This document shows, one piece after another, positions 1 to 9,290 of a stretch of 64,000 nucleotides of DNA (position 1 is the stretch's first letter; the number at the start of each line of letters is the position of its first letter). The position numbers and the translations under genes are program-made. Source of the stretch: Sphingopyxis sp. Root154 (lineage in GTDB: Bacteria > Pseudomonadota > Alphaproteobacteria > Sphingomonadales > Sphingomonadaceae); NCBI RefSeq assembly GCF_001427105.1, contig NZ_LMGI01000002.1, positions 1,654,651 through 1,718,650 on the forward strand, given 5' to 3'. The notes beneath the pieces are model-generated. The model was not told where the DNA came from. It saw nothing but the letters and a program-made list of their open reading frames with translations, and ran no database searches.

Positions 1-3000
1 TAGCAGCGCGTCGCGGGAGTCCGGTCCGCCTCCGTTCCGCGCCCCATCCCCGCGTCCAGGCGCAATGGAGACGTCGCCCTGCGCGATCGACCGCAACATT
101 GGGTCATGATCGGTAATCCGGTCGCAGATGATGTGAATGACCTCGCCTTCCTTCTGAAGCCGGCCGCGCATCGCAATCATCGAGGCCGACATGACTTGGC
201 GCCTGTAGATATCGAACCGGTCGGGCCAGAGGATACCATTGGCGATCCCCGTCTCGTCCTCGATCGTCACGAACAGGACGCCTTTCGCCGAGCCGGGCCG
301 CTGCCGCACGAGGATGACGCCGGCGACCTCGATGTTGCGCCCGTCGCGAATCTGTCCGAGATCGGCGCAGCGCACCATCCCCATCGTATCAAGCTCATCC
401 CGCAAGAAACTCAGCGGATGCGCGCGCAGCGATAGCTGCAGCGTGCGATAATCCTCCACCACCTCGCGCCCCTCGGTCATTGGCCGAAGCGAGGTCGCGG
501 GTTCGAGCCCCTCGGGCGAGAAACTGGCCTCGCGAGCATCCGCCGCCGCGAACAGCGGCAGCGGATGCTCGCCGAGACCCCGCACCTTCCAGAGGCCCTG
601 TCGCCGGTCTTCAGCGAGGCAGGCGAAGCCGTCGGCTTCGGCGATCCGTTCGATTGCGGCACGCGGGACCCCGGCGCGCCGCCACACATCTTCGACGCAA
701 TCGAAAGGCATATCGCCGCGCGCGCCGACGATTGCGGCGCCATGGACGTTGGCGAGGCCGCGCACCTGCCGGAAGCCGAGACGAACCGCGAGATAGGGCC
801 CTCCGGTCTCTTCGAGCGTGCAATCCCAATGGCTGTCGTTGATCGAGACAGGGCGCACTTCGACGCCATGCTTGCGTGCATCGCTGACGATCTGCGCGGG
901 CGCATAAAAGCCCATTGGCTGCGCGTTCAGCAACGCAGCGCAGAAGACGTCGGGATGATGATGCTTCATCCAGCATGAAGCGTAAGCGATCTTCGCAAAG
1001 CTCGCGGCATGGCTTTCAGGAAAGCCGTAGCTCCCGAAGCCCTCGATCTGCTTGAAGGTCCGCTCGGCAAAATCCTTCGGATAGCCGCGCTCGATCATTC
1101 CGCCGACGAGCTTGTCGTAGAAATGGCTGACACCGCCGGTGAGCTTGAAGGTCGCCATCGCGCGGCGAAGCTGGTCGGCTTCGGCGGGGGTGAAACCCGC
1201 GCCGACAATCGCGACCTTCATCGCCTGCTCCTGGAAGAGCGGCACGCCGAGCGTCTTCTCGAGCACGGCGCGAAGCTCGGGCTTGGGATATTCGGGCTGC
1301 TCCTTGCCCTCGCGGCGGCGAAGATAGGGATGGACCATGTCGCCCTGGATCGGGCCGGGGCGCACGATCGCGACCTCGATCACGAGATCGTAGAAGCACT
1401 TCGGCTTGATCCGCGGCAGCATCGACATCTGGGCGCGGCTTTCGATCTGGAAGACGCCCAAGGTGTCGGCCTTCTGGATCATGCCATAGACCGCCGGATC
1501 ATCGTCCTGCAGGTCGGCCATGCCGACCGAAATCCCCTTATGCTCGGCAAGCAGATTGAAGGCGCGGTTCATGCAGCCGAGCATGCCGAGGCCGAGCACA
1601 TCGACCTTCATGAACTTGAGGACGTCGATATCGTCCTTGTCCCACTCGATGATCTGTCGGTCTTCCATCCGGGCGGGCTCGATCGGCACAAGATCGTCGA
1701 GCCGCTCCTGCGTCAGCACGAAACCGCCGGGATGCTGCGACAGATGCCGCGGCGTCCCGATGAGCTGCTGCGCGAGATCGAGCGTCAGCCGCAGCCGATG
1801 ATCGTCGGCGTTGAGGTTGAGGCTCGCGATCTGCTCGTCGGGGATGCCGTCGACCGACCAGCCCCAGACGAGGCCGGTCAGCATCTTGGTGAGGTCGCGC
1901 GGCAGGCCGAGCGCCTTCCCCACCTCGGCGACCGCCCCGCGGGTGCGATAACGCGTCACCACCGCGGTGAGTGCCGACCGATGCCGCCCATAGGTCTCGT
2001 AGATCCACTGGATGATTTCCTCGCGCCGCTCATGCTCGAAGTCGACGTCAATATCGGGCGGCTCTTTGCGCTCGCCCGACACGAAGCGCTCGAAGAGCAG
2101 CTCGTGCTTGATCGGGTCGATCGACGTCACGCCGAGCAGGAAGCAGACGCAGCTGTTCGCGGCGCTCCCGCGCCCTTGGCACAATATGCCGCGCCGCCGG
2201 CTCTCGGCGACAATCGAATTTACCGTCAGAAAATAGGGTGCGTAATTCAATTCTCCGATCAATCGCAGCTCATGGTCGATCTGTTTGCGATAGGCGGGCG
2301 GCACGCCGCCCGGAAACATGCGGGCGGCGCCTTCCTCGGTCAGCGCGGAGAGCGCCTCCTGCGCTGTGCGGCCGGCCATCACTTCCTCATAGGGATATTG
2401 GTAACGGATCTCGCCCAGGTCGAAGCGGCAAAGCGCCGCGATATCTGCCGTGGCCTGAATCGCGTCGGGAAACAGCGCGAAGCGGCGTTCCATTTCGGCG
2501 GGGGACTTCAGAGCCCGGTCCATGAAACGCTCGCGTTTGAAGCCGAGCGCATCGACCGTCGTTTTCTCACGGATCGCGGTCAGCACATCCTGCAGCGGGC
2601 GGCGCTCGGGGGCGTGATAGAGGATGTCGCCCATCGCCACGCAGCGCACGCCCACGCTGCGGCCCAGCGCGTCGAGCGCGCGCAGCCGCGCGAAATCACC
2701 GGGCCGGCGGCGGAGCGACAGTGCAAGATAGGCGTCGCGGCCGAACGTCTCCCGCAGTTCGCCAAGGTCGATACGGGTGCGGTCGTCGGCGCCGTCGGGC
2801 AGGAGGACGGCGACCAGCCCCTCCGACCATGACACGACATCGGGCCAGTCGAGCCAACAATTGCCCTTCCCGCCGCGCGCCTTGCCGAGCGACAAGAGCC
2901 GGGTCAGCCGCGACCAGGCCGCGCGGTCCTTGGGATACAGCAGCAGCGATCGGCCATCGCGAAGATCGACGCGCGAGCCGGGGATCAGCCGGACGCCGGT

Positions 3001-3183
3001 CGCCTCCTGCCCCGACAGCCCCCGCACCATTCCCGCGACGCTGCCCCGATCGCAGAGGCCGAGGGCCGAGTGGCCCATCAGCGCGGCGGATGCGAATAAT
3101 TCCTCAGGCGCCGACGCTCCCCGCAGGAAGGAGAAATGGCTCGTCACCTGGAGTTCGACATAGGTCGTGACGGGGGCCGTCAT
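1..3183 (-). CDS. dnaE2: Error-prone DNA polymerase DnaE2/ImuC (3' end outside window)
   Basis: Alpha subunit-like translesion polymerase, the catalytic member of the ImuA-ImuB-DnaE2 mutasome that performs damage-induced mutagenesis. The frame is open from the ATG at 3183 to the window edge (1061 codons), so the last residues are missing. The N-terminus has the PHP-domain start ([17 protein letters not shown]). The polymerase active-site motif [15 protein letters not shown] and the OB-fold/exonuclease-like C-terminal part follow in the usual order. The ATG overlaps the imuB stop by 4 nt (ATGA), so translation is probably coupled, and the LexA box upstream of imuA should control all three genes. 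The family is usually about 1050-1150 residues, so little is missing. Assignment is firm. Confidence 0.95.
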   Translation of the reverse strand, partial: MTAPVTTYVELQVTSHFSFLRGASAPEELFASAALMGHSALGLCDRGSVAGMVRGLSGQEATGVRLIPGSRVDLRDGRSLLLYPKDRAAWSRLTRLLSLGKARGGKGNCWLDWPDVVSWSEGLVAVLLPDGADDRTRIDLGELRETFGRDAYLALSLRRRPGDFARLRALDALGRSVGVRCVAMGDILYHAPERRPLQDVLTAIREKTTVDALGFKRERFMDRALKSPAEMERRFALFPDAIQATADIAALCRFDLGEIRYQYPYEEVMAGRTAQEALSALTEEGAARMFPGGVPPAYRKQIDHELRLIGELNYAPYFLTVNSIVAESRRRGILCQGRGSAANSCVCFLLGVTSIDPIKHELLFERFVSGERKEPPDIDVDFEHERREEIIQWIYETYGRHRSALTAVVTRYRTRGAVAEVGKALGLPRDLTKMLTGLVWGWSVDGIPDEQIASLNLNADDHRLRLTLDLAQQLIGTPRHLSQHPGGFVLTQERLDDLVPIEPARMEDRQIIEWDKDDIDVLKFMKVDVLGLGMLGCMNRAFNLLAEHKGISVGMADLQDDDPAVYGMIQKADTLGVFQIESRAQMSMLPRIKPKCFYDLVIEVAIVRPGPIQGDMVHPYLRRREGKEQPEYPKPELRAVLEKTLGVPLFQEQAMKVAIVGAGFTPAEADQLRRAMATFKLTGGVSHFYDKLVGGMIERGYPKDFAERTFKQIEGFGSYGFPESHAASFAKIAYASCWMKHHHPDVFCAALLNAQPMGFYAPAQIVSDARKHGVEVRPVSINDSHWDCTLEETGGPYLAVRLGFRQVRGLANVHGAAIVGARGDMPFDCVEDVWRRAGVPRAAIERIAEADGFACLAEDRRQGLWKVRGLGEHPLPLFAAADAREASFSPEGLEPATSLRPMTEGREVVEDYRTLQLSLRAHPLSFLRDELDTMGMVRCADLGQIRDGRNIEVAGVILVRQRPGSAKGVLFVTIEDETGIANGILWPDRFDIYRRQVMSASMIAMRGRLQKEGEVIHIICDRITDHDPMLRSIAQGDVSIAPGRGDGARNGGGPDSRDALL

Positions 3184-5000
3184 CCAAAGACGCCGTGCAT
3201 ATACCAGCTCAAATCGCCGGTGCGGTCTTCGATTGCATCGCCGCGGCGGAACAACCAGAAACGCTCGCCGGTCTCGGCTTCCACCCGAAAATAATCGCGC
3301 ACCGCCCACATTTCGCGGGTCGTTCGCCACCATTCGCCATGGATGCGCTCGGGTCCGTCGCCCGCGACGACGCGGTAGGACCGTCCGCGCCACGCGAAGC
3401 GGCGCGGCGGATGGTCGGGAAGCAGCGCGACGACGCCCGACAGGGCTTCGGGCCGCGCGAGCATGCGGATCGGCCGCGCCCATGCTGGCCAGCCGGAAGG
3501 CTGGGCGAGCGGGCCGGTACGGCCGATCGCGCGTTCGGGCACATCGCTTTCGCGGCCCTCGAGGCGGAACAGCGCGCCCTCTCCAGCGCGCCCCGCGAGC
3601 TGATCGACGAGCGGCGCAAGATCGGGCGAACGCGGTCCGCTATCGAACCCCGTGCCGATCACCTCGGCGCCGAGGGGTTCGACCTGCGGCGCGGCAAGCG
3701 CCATCGCCTCGATCCCGAGCCCAGGCTCGATCCGGTCGATGCGCAGCCTGAAGAGGCGCACGAGATGCTTCGCGTCGCGCGTCGCGCGCGCGGTGCCGAC
3801 CGTGACGAGCTGCTCGCGCGCATCGACACGCTCGCAGCGGAGCACCGCCGCGCGAAGGCCGAGCCCGCGCTCCCGGAGGTCGGCAACGAGATCGGCGACG
3901 AGATCCGAAATGACCTGTTCGATCGCCTCGGCGGTGACGATCGGTTCGAGCAGCCGGCGCTCGGCGCACGGCATTTCGAAAGGGACGACGGGCACGATCG
4001 GCTCGGGCAGAAAGCCGCGCGCCTGGTCGAGCCGCTCGACCGCGTGGCGCCCCAGGCGCCGCGCCAGCGGCCCGCGCGGCATCGGGTAGAGGTCGGCGAC
4101 CCGCTCGAGCCCGAAGCGCGCCGCCGCAGTAAGCGCCTCGGGCGAAAGCCGGAGTGCGCGAAGCGGCAGCTCGCCCAGCGCCTCCCCCTCCCTTCCTTCC
4201 GGCAGGACCATAGTCGCCGGACCGCCATAGCGCGCGAGCGCGTGCGCGGCGCCAGGCGTGCCGGCGATCGCGACGCGCGCGGTGAAACCGAGACGCCGGA
4301 CGAAGGATATAAGCCGCGCGGCGAAGCGCACCTCGCCGCCGAAGAGGTGCGTCGTGCCGGTCAAGTCGAGCCACAACCCGTCGCTGCCCGACACGGCGGC
4401 GGTCGGCGTCCAGTGGCGCACCGCATGCAAGGCGAGCCGATCCAGCCACGCCCGATCGGCCTCGGGCGCAGCGTCATGCACGTCGAGATCGGTGACCAGC
4501 GCGCGCGCATGGGCCGCGGCCATGCCGGGCGCGAGCCCGAGATCGAGTGCGAGTGGACAGGCCGCGGTCACGACATCGCGCTGGCCCGTGCGAGCCATAA
4601 GGATGGTCGGGCGAGCGCCCCATAGCGGCAGCCGTGGCGGCGCGATGGACGTGCCGGGCGCCGGGCATCCATCATCCGCCCGCGATAACCGAAAGACAGG
4701 CGCGGCCGCCTCGCTGCGCCGCCCGAGCTCGCGCATGGTCGGTTGCTGGTGCGCCGGACGCGCATCGACCGCGTCATGGCTCGGCGCGGCCGACGCCGTG
4801 TCCCGCGCCCAACGAGCACCCGGACGCCAGCCGCCGCCGCGCGGCACCGAGCAGGTGCCCGGATTCTCGTCGACGGGTTCGGGAAGGCGCGGGCCGAGCC
4901 GCGCGGGTTCAGGCGGCGTGCCCGAGCGCGAGATCGGCGCCGCCTGTCGCAACCGCTCGATCGCGAGTTGCGGCAGGAAGAGCGAGGCGACCCTGGTCAT
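3180..5000 (-). CDS. imuB: ImuB, Y-family polymerase-like mutasome subunit
   Basis: 606 residues. ImuB is a catalytically inactive Y-family polymerase homologue that links DnaE2 to the beta clamp. The N-terminus ([18 protein letters not shown]) has the beta-strand of a Y-family palm but lacks the metal-binding aspartate of active DinB proteins, as expected for ImuB. Residues about 20-115 form a Pro/Arg/Ala-rich, low-complexity insertion that includes the motif [22 protein letters not shown] seen here as [18 protein letters not shown]. Palm/finger-like and little-finger regions follow. The gene starts inside the 3' end of imuA (92-nt overlap) and ends with a 4-nt overlap with dnaE2. This is a classic SOS cassette. 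Confidence 0.93.
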   Translation of the reverse strand: MTRVASLFLPQLAIERLRQAAPISRSGTPPEPARLGPRLPEPVDENPGTCSVPRGGGWRPGARWARDTASAAPSHDAVDARPAHQQPTMRELGRRSEAAAPVFRLSRADDGCPAPGTSIAPPRLPLWGARPTILMARTGQRDVVTAACPLALDLGLAPGMAAAHARALVTDLDVHDAAPEADRAWLDRLALHAVRHWTPTAAVSGSDGLWLDLTGTTHLFGGEVRFAARLISFVRRLGFTARVAIAGTPGAAHALARYGGPATMVLPEGREGEALGELPLRALRLSPEALTAAARFGLERVADLYPMPRGPLARRLGRHAVERLDQARGFLPEPIVPVVPFEMPCAERRLLEPIVTAEAIEQVISDLVADLVADLRERGLGLRAAVLRCERVDAREQLVTVGTARATRDAKHLVRLFRLRIDRIEPGLGIEAMALAAPQVEPLGAEVIGTGFDSGPRSPDLAPLVDQLAGRAGEGALFRLEGRESDVPERAIGRTGPLAQPSGWPAWARPIRMLARPEALSGVVALLPDHPPRRFAWRGRSYRVVAGDGPERIHGEWWRTTREMWAVRDYFRVEAETGERFWLFRRGDAIEDRTGDLSWYMHGVFG

Positions 5001-5700
5001 CGCACGCCTCCAGTTCGAGGGAGAAAGGCGGCCCGCCGCGCTGGCGCACGAGTTCGACCGACCATCGCCCGCGCCCTACCCCGGGCGTCGATAGCGGGGT
5101 AGAAGCAAGGCTGCCGATCCGCCAGCGCGTGCACGCCAGCGACAAGTCGGTGAGCGGACATTGGCCGTAACGGCGATAGCGGCGGTAGAGCAGCATCGGC
5201 GTCCCGCCTTCGGAGGCGGCAAGCTGGAGCCGGCGTGTTGCGGTCTGGTCGGCCGCTTTTACCTCGGCGACAACGCAGGCAAGCGACCCGTCGCGCAGCG
5301 CGTCCTCGCAAAGGGCCAGCAGCTCGCGGTCGGTCTTGCCTTGCGCATAGAGGACGCGTTCAGGCCCGAGCCCGGCCTGCTCGAGTCCCGGGGCGTAAAG
5401 GTCGAACCGTGTCAGCGCCCATAAGGCAGACAAGCCCGGTGCCGCGAAGCGCGCGGCGATCCCCGCCGCGAAAAGCGTTGCCGCTGCATCGTCGCTCCAG
5501 CTTGCCGAGGCAGCGGCGACCTCGTGCAGGCCCCCACCGTCGAGCCCGCCGGTGCTCAGCAGATGATCGACCGGTCCGACGCCGAACGGCAGCACCGGTC
5601 CGCGCGCCACAGCGACGCGCGCCACGGTTTCGCGAAGCGCTTGAAGCTCCTCGGCGCTCGGCCGGGGCGGTGAAAAAGGCGGTGCGGTCATGATGGTCAT
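4909..5700 (-). CDS. imuA: ImuA, SulA/RecA-like mutasome accessory protein
   Basis: 263 residues. ImuA is a RecA-fold accessory protein needed for DnaE2-dependent mutagenesis and interacts with RecA. The N-terminal region reads FGVGPVDHLLSTGGLDGGGLHEVAA, split here as FGVGPVDHLLSTGGL then the HEV core, which is typical of the family. ATG codons occur at 5700 and 5691 (MTIMTAPP); either could be used. A perfect GTTC-N7-GTTC LexA box lies 10 nt upstream of the first ATG, so the gene is almost certainly SOS-induced and leads the imuA-imuB-dnaE2 operon. Confidence 0.9.
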   Translation of the reverse strand: MTIMTAPPFSPPRPSAEELQALRETVARVAVARGPVLPFGVGPVDHLLSTGGLDGGGLHEVAAASASWSDDAAATLFAAGIAARFAAPGLSALWALTRFDLYAPGLEQAGLGPERVLYAQGKTDRELLALCEDALRDGSLACVVAEVKAADQTATRRLQLAASEGGTPMLLYRRYRRYGQCPLTDLSLACTRWRIGSLASTPLSTPGVGRGRWSVELVRQRGGPPFSLELEACDDQGRLALPAATRDRAVATGGADLALGHAA

Positions 5701-5710
5701 CGACTCAGAT

Positions 5711-5725
5711 GTTCCCTATATGTTC
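5711..5725 (-). promoter_or_regulatory. LexA (SOS) box upstream of imuA
   Basis: The sequence GTTCCCTATATGTTC is a perfect match to the alphaproteobacterial LexA consensus GTTC-N7-GTTC. It sits 10 nt before the imuA start codon, where bound LexA would block the promoter. The motif is read directly; control by LexA is inferred from the consensus and the target gene. Confidence 0.9.
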
Positions 5726-5821
5726 CACCCGGAACGAACGTGCGTCAAGCCGTCCGCGTTCCCTTGCTGTGGATCATTCACTGGCGCGTCACCTTCGCGC
5801 CTGTAAAAGCGCGCTAATAAT

Positions 5822-6442
5822 ATGCCGCTCACCACCGACCTGCCCTGGACCCAGCTTGCGATCTACGCCGTCGGCGCGGCGCTGATCCTGATGTTGCTGT
5901 TCAAGATTCCCTACGTCGGGCGGGTCTTTCGCGCGCTTTTCTCCTTCGCGCTGCTCGCCTTCGGCATCTTCCTCATCCTCCAGCAGGCGCCGTTCGATCC
6001 CAATCTTTCGCGAATCACCGCAAGCCTCGGTCTCGACCGGCAAGAGGTGGTGGGCGAGGAGGTCCGCATTCCGATGGCCCGCGACGGACATTTCTGGGCG
6101 ACCGTCCGCCTCAATGGCACCGAGCGGCGCATGCTCGTCGACAGCGGTGCGACGGTCACCGCCCTTTCGGTCGCGACGGCACGGGCCGCAGGCGTCGAGG
6201 CTGACGCGACGCTCGTCCCCTTGCTCATGAAGACCGCGAACGGCACGGTTCGCGCCGACGCAGGCACGCTCGACCGGTTAGAAATTGGCGGCATTGAGGC
6301 GCGAATGCTCAAAGTCGTGATCTCGCCCGGGCTGGGAGACACCGACGTCCTGGGCATGAATTTCCTCTCGGAACTTCAGTCGTGGCGCGTCGAGGACCGC
6401 ACTTTGATCCTGACGCCGAAAATCGCCAAATCCGGCGCCTGA
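5822..6442 (+). CDS. Membrane-anchored retropepsin-like aspartic protease (TIGR02281 type)
   Basis: 206 residues. Two hydrophobic stretches at about residues 10-28 and 37-55 anchor the N-terminus. The rest is a retroviral-type aspartyl protease fold with the active-site motif MLVDSGATVTALS, a flap region (MKTANGTVRA) and the closing motif DTDVLGMNFLSEL. These single-domain clan AA proteases are common in alphaproteobacteria; their substrates are mostly unknown. The gene stands alone, divergent from imuA, and its ATG at 5822 follows a short 96-nt gap from the LexA box. Function beyond proteolysis in the periplasm or membrane cannot be read from the sequence. Confidence 0.8.
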   Translation: MPLTTDLPWTQLAIYAVGAALILMLLFKIPYVGRVFRALFSFALLAFGIFLILQQAPFDPNLSRITASLGLDRQEVVGEEVRIPMARDGHFWATVRLNGTERRMLVDSGATVTALSVATARAAGVEADATLVPLLMKTANGTVRADAGTLDRLEIGGIEARMLKVVISPGLGDTDVLGMNFLSELQSWRVEDRTLILTPKIAKSGA

Positions 6443-6473
6443 TGCCGGCCGACAATCGCGCCAACATCGATCG

Positions 6474-6953
6474 CTAATCTTGCTCAGCCTCATTGTCAGA
6501 GTCACCGCGCGGTTTGGCGGGATCAGCGATGGTAAGACCCAGAAGTTCAGCCGTCCGCTCGTCGCGCTGTCCGCCGAACCAGCGGTCGAGCGCCGCCCCG
6601 ACGAGCGCGCCCGCGCCAACCGTTTCGAACAGCGTCAACGACGATCTGAGCTTTACGGCATCGACATCGCCGAACACCGCCACCGCGTCACTGCCGATCA
6701 AATCCTGGAGTGCCGACACGCATTCGACGTAGCGCGTGCCAAGAAGCGGATGCGCCAGATAGGCGCCTGCCTCGACTTCATCGGCAATCGCATAACGCTG
6801 CGCCATCGCACTGCGCCCGAGCCCCGCGAGCTGTGGGAAGATAAACCACATCCAATGCGAGCGCTTCTTGCCGCGGCGAATTTCATCGAGCGCGCGGGCG
6901 TAAATCTGCTCCTGTGCCACGACGAACCGCTCCAGTCCCTGTGTGTCGCTCAT
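6474..6953 (-). CDS. DUF1810 family protein
   Basis: 159 residues. The family signature is clear in the first 50 residues: FVVAQEQIYARALDEIRRGK followed by KRSHWMWFIFPQLAGLGRS and then MAQRYAI. The middle and C-terminal parts also fit (HPLLGTRYVECVSAL, a Phe-Gly-Asp-x-Asp-x-x-Lys-x-x-Ser segment, and a final LDRWF). The ATG at 6953 overlaps the stop codon of the upstream SRAP gene by 4 nt, so the two are co-translated and DUF1810 falls under the same LexA box. The biochemical role of DUF1810 is unknown to me; the operon suggests a DNA-damage link, which is inference. Confidence 0.85.
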   Translation of the reverse strand: MSDTQGLERFVVAQEQIYARALDEIRRGKKRSHWMWFIFPQLAGLGRSAMAQRYAIADEVEAGAYLAHPLLGTRYVECVSALQDLIGSDAVAVFGDVDAVKLRSSLTLFETVGAGALVGAALDRWFGGQRDERTAELLGLTIADPAKPRGDSDNEAEQD

Positions 6954-7567
6954 AGCGCCAGCGCGCCCTGCGCCGGCGGTTTGCCGTAGACCTGAGTGAC
7001 CTCGAGGCTGCCCGCGGGCAGCCATTTGAGGACATCGGCGGCGGGCACGCGCGGGTCGAGCCAAGCGGCCCATTGATCGCGCGGCAGCGGAATGATCTGG
7101 CGATGATGATAAGGTGCAATATCGGGCCCTGCGTCCATGGTGAGCAGGCTGAAGGCCTCGCCGACATGGGCATCGCGCCAAATGCCCGCCATGCAGAACC
7201 AGCGATGATCCTTCATCGTAAACAGCCATTTATCGAGCCGCTTTTGCGCCCTGTCGGTCGGATCGGTGAATTCGTAAAATCCGTCGCACAGGACAAGGCA
7301 GCGATGGGTGCCAAGGTCGCGGCCCTCCGAGCGGACATTATAGACCGGCTTCCCGCCCTGCCCAGGCCAGCTCCATCGCCGGTTGACGAGCTCGCCCATT
7401 GCCGAGCCGTCGCTCGCCTTCACGATCGGCCCCATGTCGGTGATGCGAACATCCTCGCGCGCTGGCACGTTCGGCGCGCCCTCGGGCATCTCGATCTTGA
7501 TCTTGAGGTCGTCGAAATCCTCGGCAATCGAGGCGATGTCGACTTCCAGCCTGTAGTCATTGCACAT
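6950..7567 (-). CDS. SRAP-family abasic-site DNA-protein crosslinking protein (YedK/HMCES type), intact
   Basis: 205 residues from the ATG at 7567, which gives the required Met-Cys N-terminus (MCNDYRL). An upstream ATG at 7573 would put two residues before it and hide Cys2. SRAP proteins form a thiazolidine crosslink between Cys2 and the abasic site in single-stranded DNA. The other catalytic positions are present: Asn and Arg in YNVRSEGRD, the Glu in DGFYEF, and the His in APYHHRQIIPL. Length is normal for the family. The start lies 36 nt from a perfect LexA box shared with the divergent operon; DUF1810 follows with a 4-nt overlap. Confidence 0.92.
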   Translation of the reverse strand: MCNDYRLEVDIASIAEDFDDLKIKIEMPEGAPNVPAREDVRITDMGPIVKASDGSAMGELVNRRWSWPGQGGKPVYNVRSEGRDLGTHRCLVLCDGFYEFTDPTDRAQKRLDKWLFTMKDHRWFCMAGIWRDAHVGEAFSLLTMDAGPDIAPYHHRQIIPLPRDQWAAWLDPRVPAADVLKWLPAGSLEVTQVYGKPPAQGALAL

Positions 7568-7602
7568 TCGCATCTGCCCCCTGGCTCTTGCGACTCATCT
7601 TC

Positions 7603-7617
7603 GTTCCTATTATGTTC
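7603..7617. promoter_or_regulatory. LexA (SOS) box shared by two divergent repair operons
   Basis: GTTCCTATTATGTTC matches GTTC-N7-GTTC perfectly. It lies between the leftward SRAP gene (start 7567) and the rightward SRAP-like gene (GTG start 7623), 5 nt before the latter. One LexA dimer here could repress both SRAP-DUF1810 and SRAP-like-alkB. Confidence 0.88.
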
Positions 7618-7622
7618 CACAT

Positions 7623-8135
7623 GTGACCATCGCGCCAACCCCTTTTGATCCCGATGCCCCGGGCGGCGGCGTGACGGCGCTCGTGCGCCGCGACCCCGAC
7701 AATATGGGCGAAGTCGAAATGGTCAAAGCGGTATGGGGTTCCGATCCGCGGTTCTCTGACGGCATCAATTATCGTTTCGTCCGCTCGGAAGGCCGCGCGT
7801 TCCCCAAACGCCGCTGCCTGATCCCGGCGTCCGAGTTCCGCATGGGCACCGGCGACCATCGCTACCGTGTCACGCTGGACAGCGGCAATTTCTTCTATCT
7901 CGCCGCGGTCTGGGACCCGCCGCTCGCCGACTGGCCGCTGTCGTACCGCATCCTCACCATCCCCGCCGGCGCCGACGTCATTCCCTACCAGTCACGCCAT
8001 GGCGTGATCATCGAACGGCGCAATGTCATGCACTGGCTCGACGGGACACTGCCGAACGAGGTGCTATTCGAGGAGCCGCCGCGCCACACGCTTTTCGTCG
8101 AACCGCTGCGGGCGCAAACTGCGCTCCCGCTATGA
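7623..8135 (+). CDS. SRAP-family paralogue lacking the catalytic residues
   Basis: 170 residues from the GTG at 7623. A longer frame back to ATG 7560 would run through the LexA box and the other SRAP start, so it is unlikely. The fold-defining SRAP segments are recognisable (VRSEGRAFPKRRCLIPASEF, then YRILTIPAGADVIPY and HWLDG). Aligned with the neighbouring intact SRAP, however, Cys2 is absent, the Asn of N-x-R is Phe, the FYE Glu position is Met, and the His of the H-x-R region is Gln. It therefore looks like a pseudoenzyme. The stop overlaps the alkB start by 4 nt. Confidence 0.72.
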   Translation: MTIAPTPFDPDAPGGGVTALVRRDPDNMGEVEMVKAVWGSDPRFSDGINYRFVRSEGRAFPKRRCLIPASEFRMGTGDHRYRVTLDSGNFFYLAAVWDPPLADWPLSYRILTIPAGADVIPYQSRHGVIIERRNVMHWLDGTLPNEVLFEEPPRHTLFVEPLRAQTALPL

Positions 8136-8725
8136 CGCGCGGCGCAGCCGCGCGGGCACCGCGGCCCGCGCCCCAAGCCGACCTTTTTGGCATACCCTTG
8201 CTTCCCGGCCTCGCCTACGACAACGATGTCGTCACGCCCGCCGAAGAGGCTGAGCTGATTACCAACATTGCAGCCTCCAACCTGACGCCGTTCCAGTTCC
8301 AGCAATGGGAAGGAAAGAGGCTAACGCGCTCATTCGGCTGGACCTATGATTTCCAGACCGGTCGATTTGCCCCCGGCGACACGTTGCCGCGCTGGCTCGA
8401 ACCGCTACGCGCTCGCGCCGCCGCCTTCGCCGGCCTCGATGCCAGCGCGCTCGAGCAGGCCTTGATCATCGAATATGGCATCGGCGCGGGCATCGGTTGG
8501 CACAAGGATCGCCCCGTCTTCGAACATGTGATTGGCATATCGCTCGGTTCGCCGGCAGTGATGCGGTTCCGCCGTCGCGCAGGGGAGAAATTCGAGCGCG
8601 CAACCGCCGACCTGGCACCGCGGTCGATTTATCACATGCACGGCGAGGCGCGGAACGACTGGGAACACAGCATTACGGCGATGGACGCCCCACGCTGTTC
8701 GGTGACCTTTCGCAGCCTGCGCTAG
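8132..8725 (+). CDS. alkB: AlkB-like 2-oxoglutarate/Fe(II) dioxygenase
   Basis: 197 residues. AlkB enzymes repair alkylated bases by oxidative demethylation using Fe(II), 2-oxoglutarate and oxygen. The iron ligands are visible: His-x-Asp in GWHKDRPVF and the distal His in DWEHSI. The 2-oxoglutarate-binding Arg pair occurs in the C-terminal RCSVTFRSLR. The substrate-lid region YGIGAGIGWHKD is typical of the compact bacterial AlkB homologues with an N-terminal DLFG segment. It is translationally coupled (ATGA overlap) to the SRAP-like gene and so falls under the LexA box at 7603, unlike the Ada-regulated alkB of E. coli. Confidence 0.9.
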   Translation: MTRGAAARAPRPAPQADLFGIPLLPGLAYDNDVVTPAEEAELITNIAASNLTPFQFQQWEGKRLTRSFGWTYDFQTGRFAPGDTLPRWLEPLRARAAAFAGLDASALEQALIIEYGIGAGIGWHKDRPVFEHVIGISLGSPAVMRFRRRAGEKFERATADLAPRSIYHMHGEARNDWEHSITAMDAPRCSVTFRSLR

Positions 8726-9290
8726 CCACAATGCGCGGCTGACCAAAATTGAACTGATCTCGCCAAAGTCGCTCGATGCTCTCCAGAAAAGACGCGCTCT
8801 TGGCGAGCCCGCAGCGAGGCGGCGTGCGATGCGCTCCAGTGCCTAGCCGCCGCCTCGCAAGGAAAGCGAGCCGAGTGCGCCGCGCGGCCCAAAATCAGCG
8901 CGACCCCTGGCCGAGCCTGCCGAGGCCAGAGTGCGCCCATCAGATACCGCGCTCACTTGGAAACCTAGCCGCTTGGTGACCGTCCGGTTTCTGGCCGAAA
9001 AAAGGGAACCGTGACGGCTGATCGCGCTCCGACACATCTTTTGGCGCTGCCGTACAATTTTCAGTCGGGCCGCGGCGCTATCCGCGCCGTGCGACCCAGG
9101 AGAGCTCTTCCTTTCAGGAAATCAGAGATCTTCATCTGACGCCCGCACGGTTTCGATCGAGCGGGCGTCTTTTTTTGCGATCCGCTCGATACCGGCTCGC
9201 ACTATTAGCTCTACTGCAATTGGCCGGATCCGGACAGACCGCTTTTAGAGATCCCACTATGCAAAGCTGTCGTTGCTTGCCCCGCGCGGT
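8726..9290. other. Intergenic region with one strong terminator and no convincing gene
   Basis: 565 nt between alkB and the end of the methyltransferase-ATPase-nuclease operon. Short open frames on both strands show no family signature, and I regard them as noise. The only clear signal is a Rho-independent terminator at 9138-9176 on the plus strand. It is preceded at about 9073-9102 by a GC-rich hairpin (CGGCGC/GCGCCG core). A plus-strand small RNA ending at the terminator is possible. This is also the left border of the accessory region. Confidence 0.5.
9138..9176 (+). terminator. Rho-independent terminator
   Basis: A 9-bp perfect stem GACGCCCGC/GCGGGCGTC (9138-9146 and 9161-9169) with a 14-nt loop is followed by seven T residues. 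It lies more than 400 nt downstream of alkB with no gene between, so it ends either a long alkB transcript or an unannotated small RNA. Confidence 0.85.

Noticed and set aside
5731..5760. GGAAC...CGTT as an EcfG general-stress promoter
   Set aside because: The spacer is 21 nt; the EcfG consensus needs 16-17 nt.
7560..7622. ATG at 7560 as the start of the SRAP-like gene
   Set aside because: It would run through the LexA box and the opposite SRAP start codon; the GTG at 7623 gives the family-like start.
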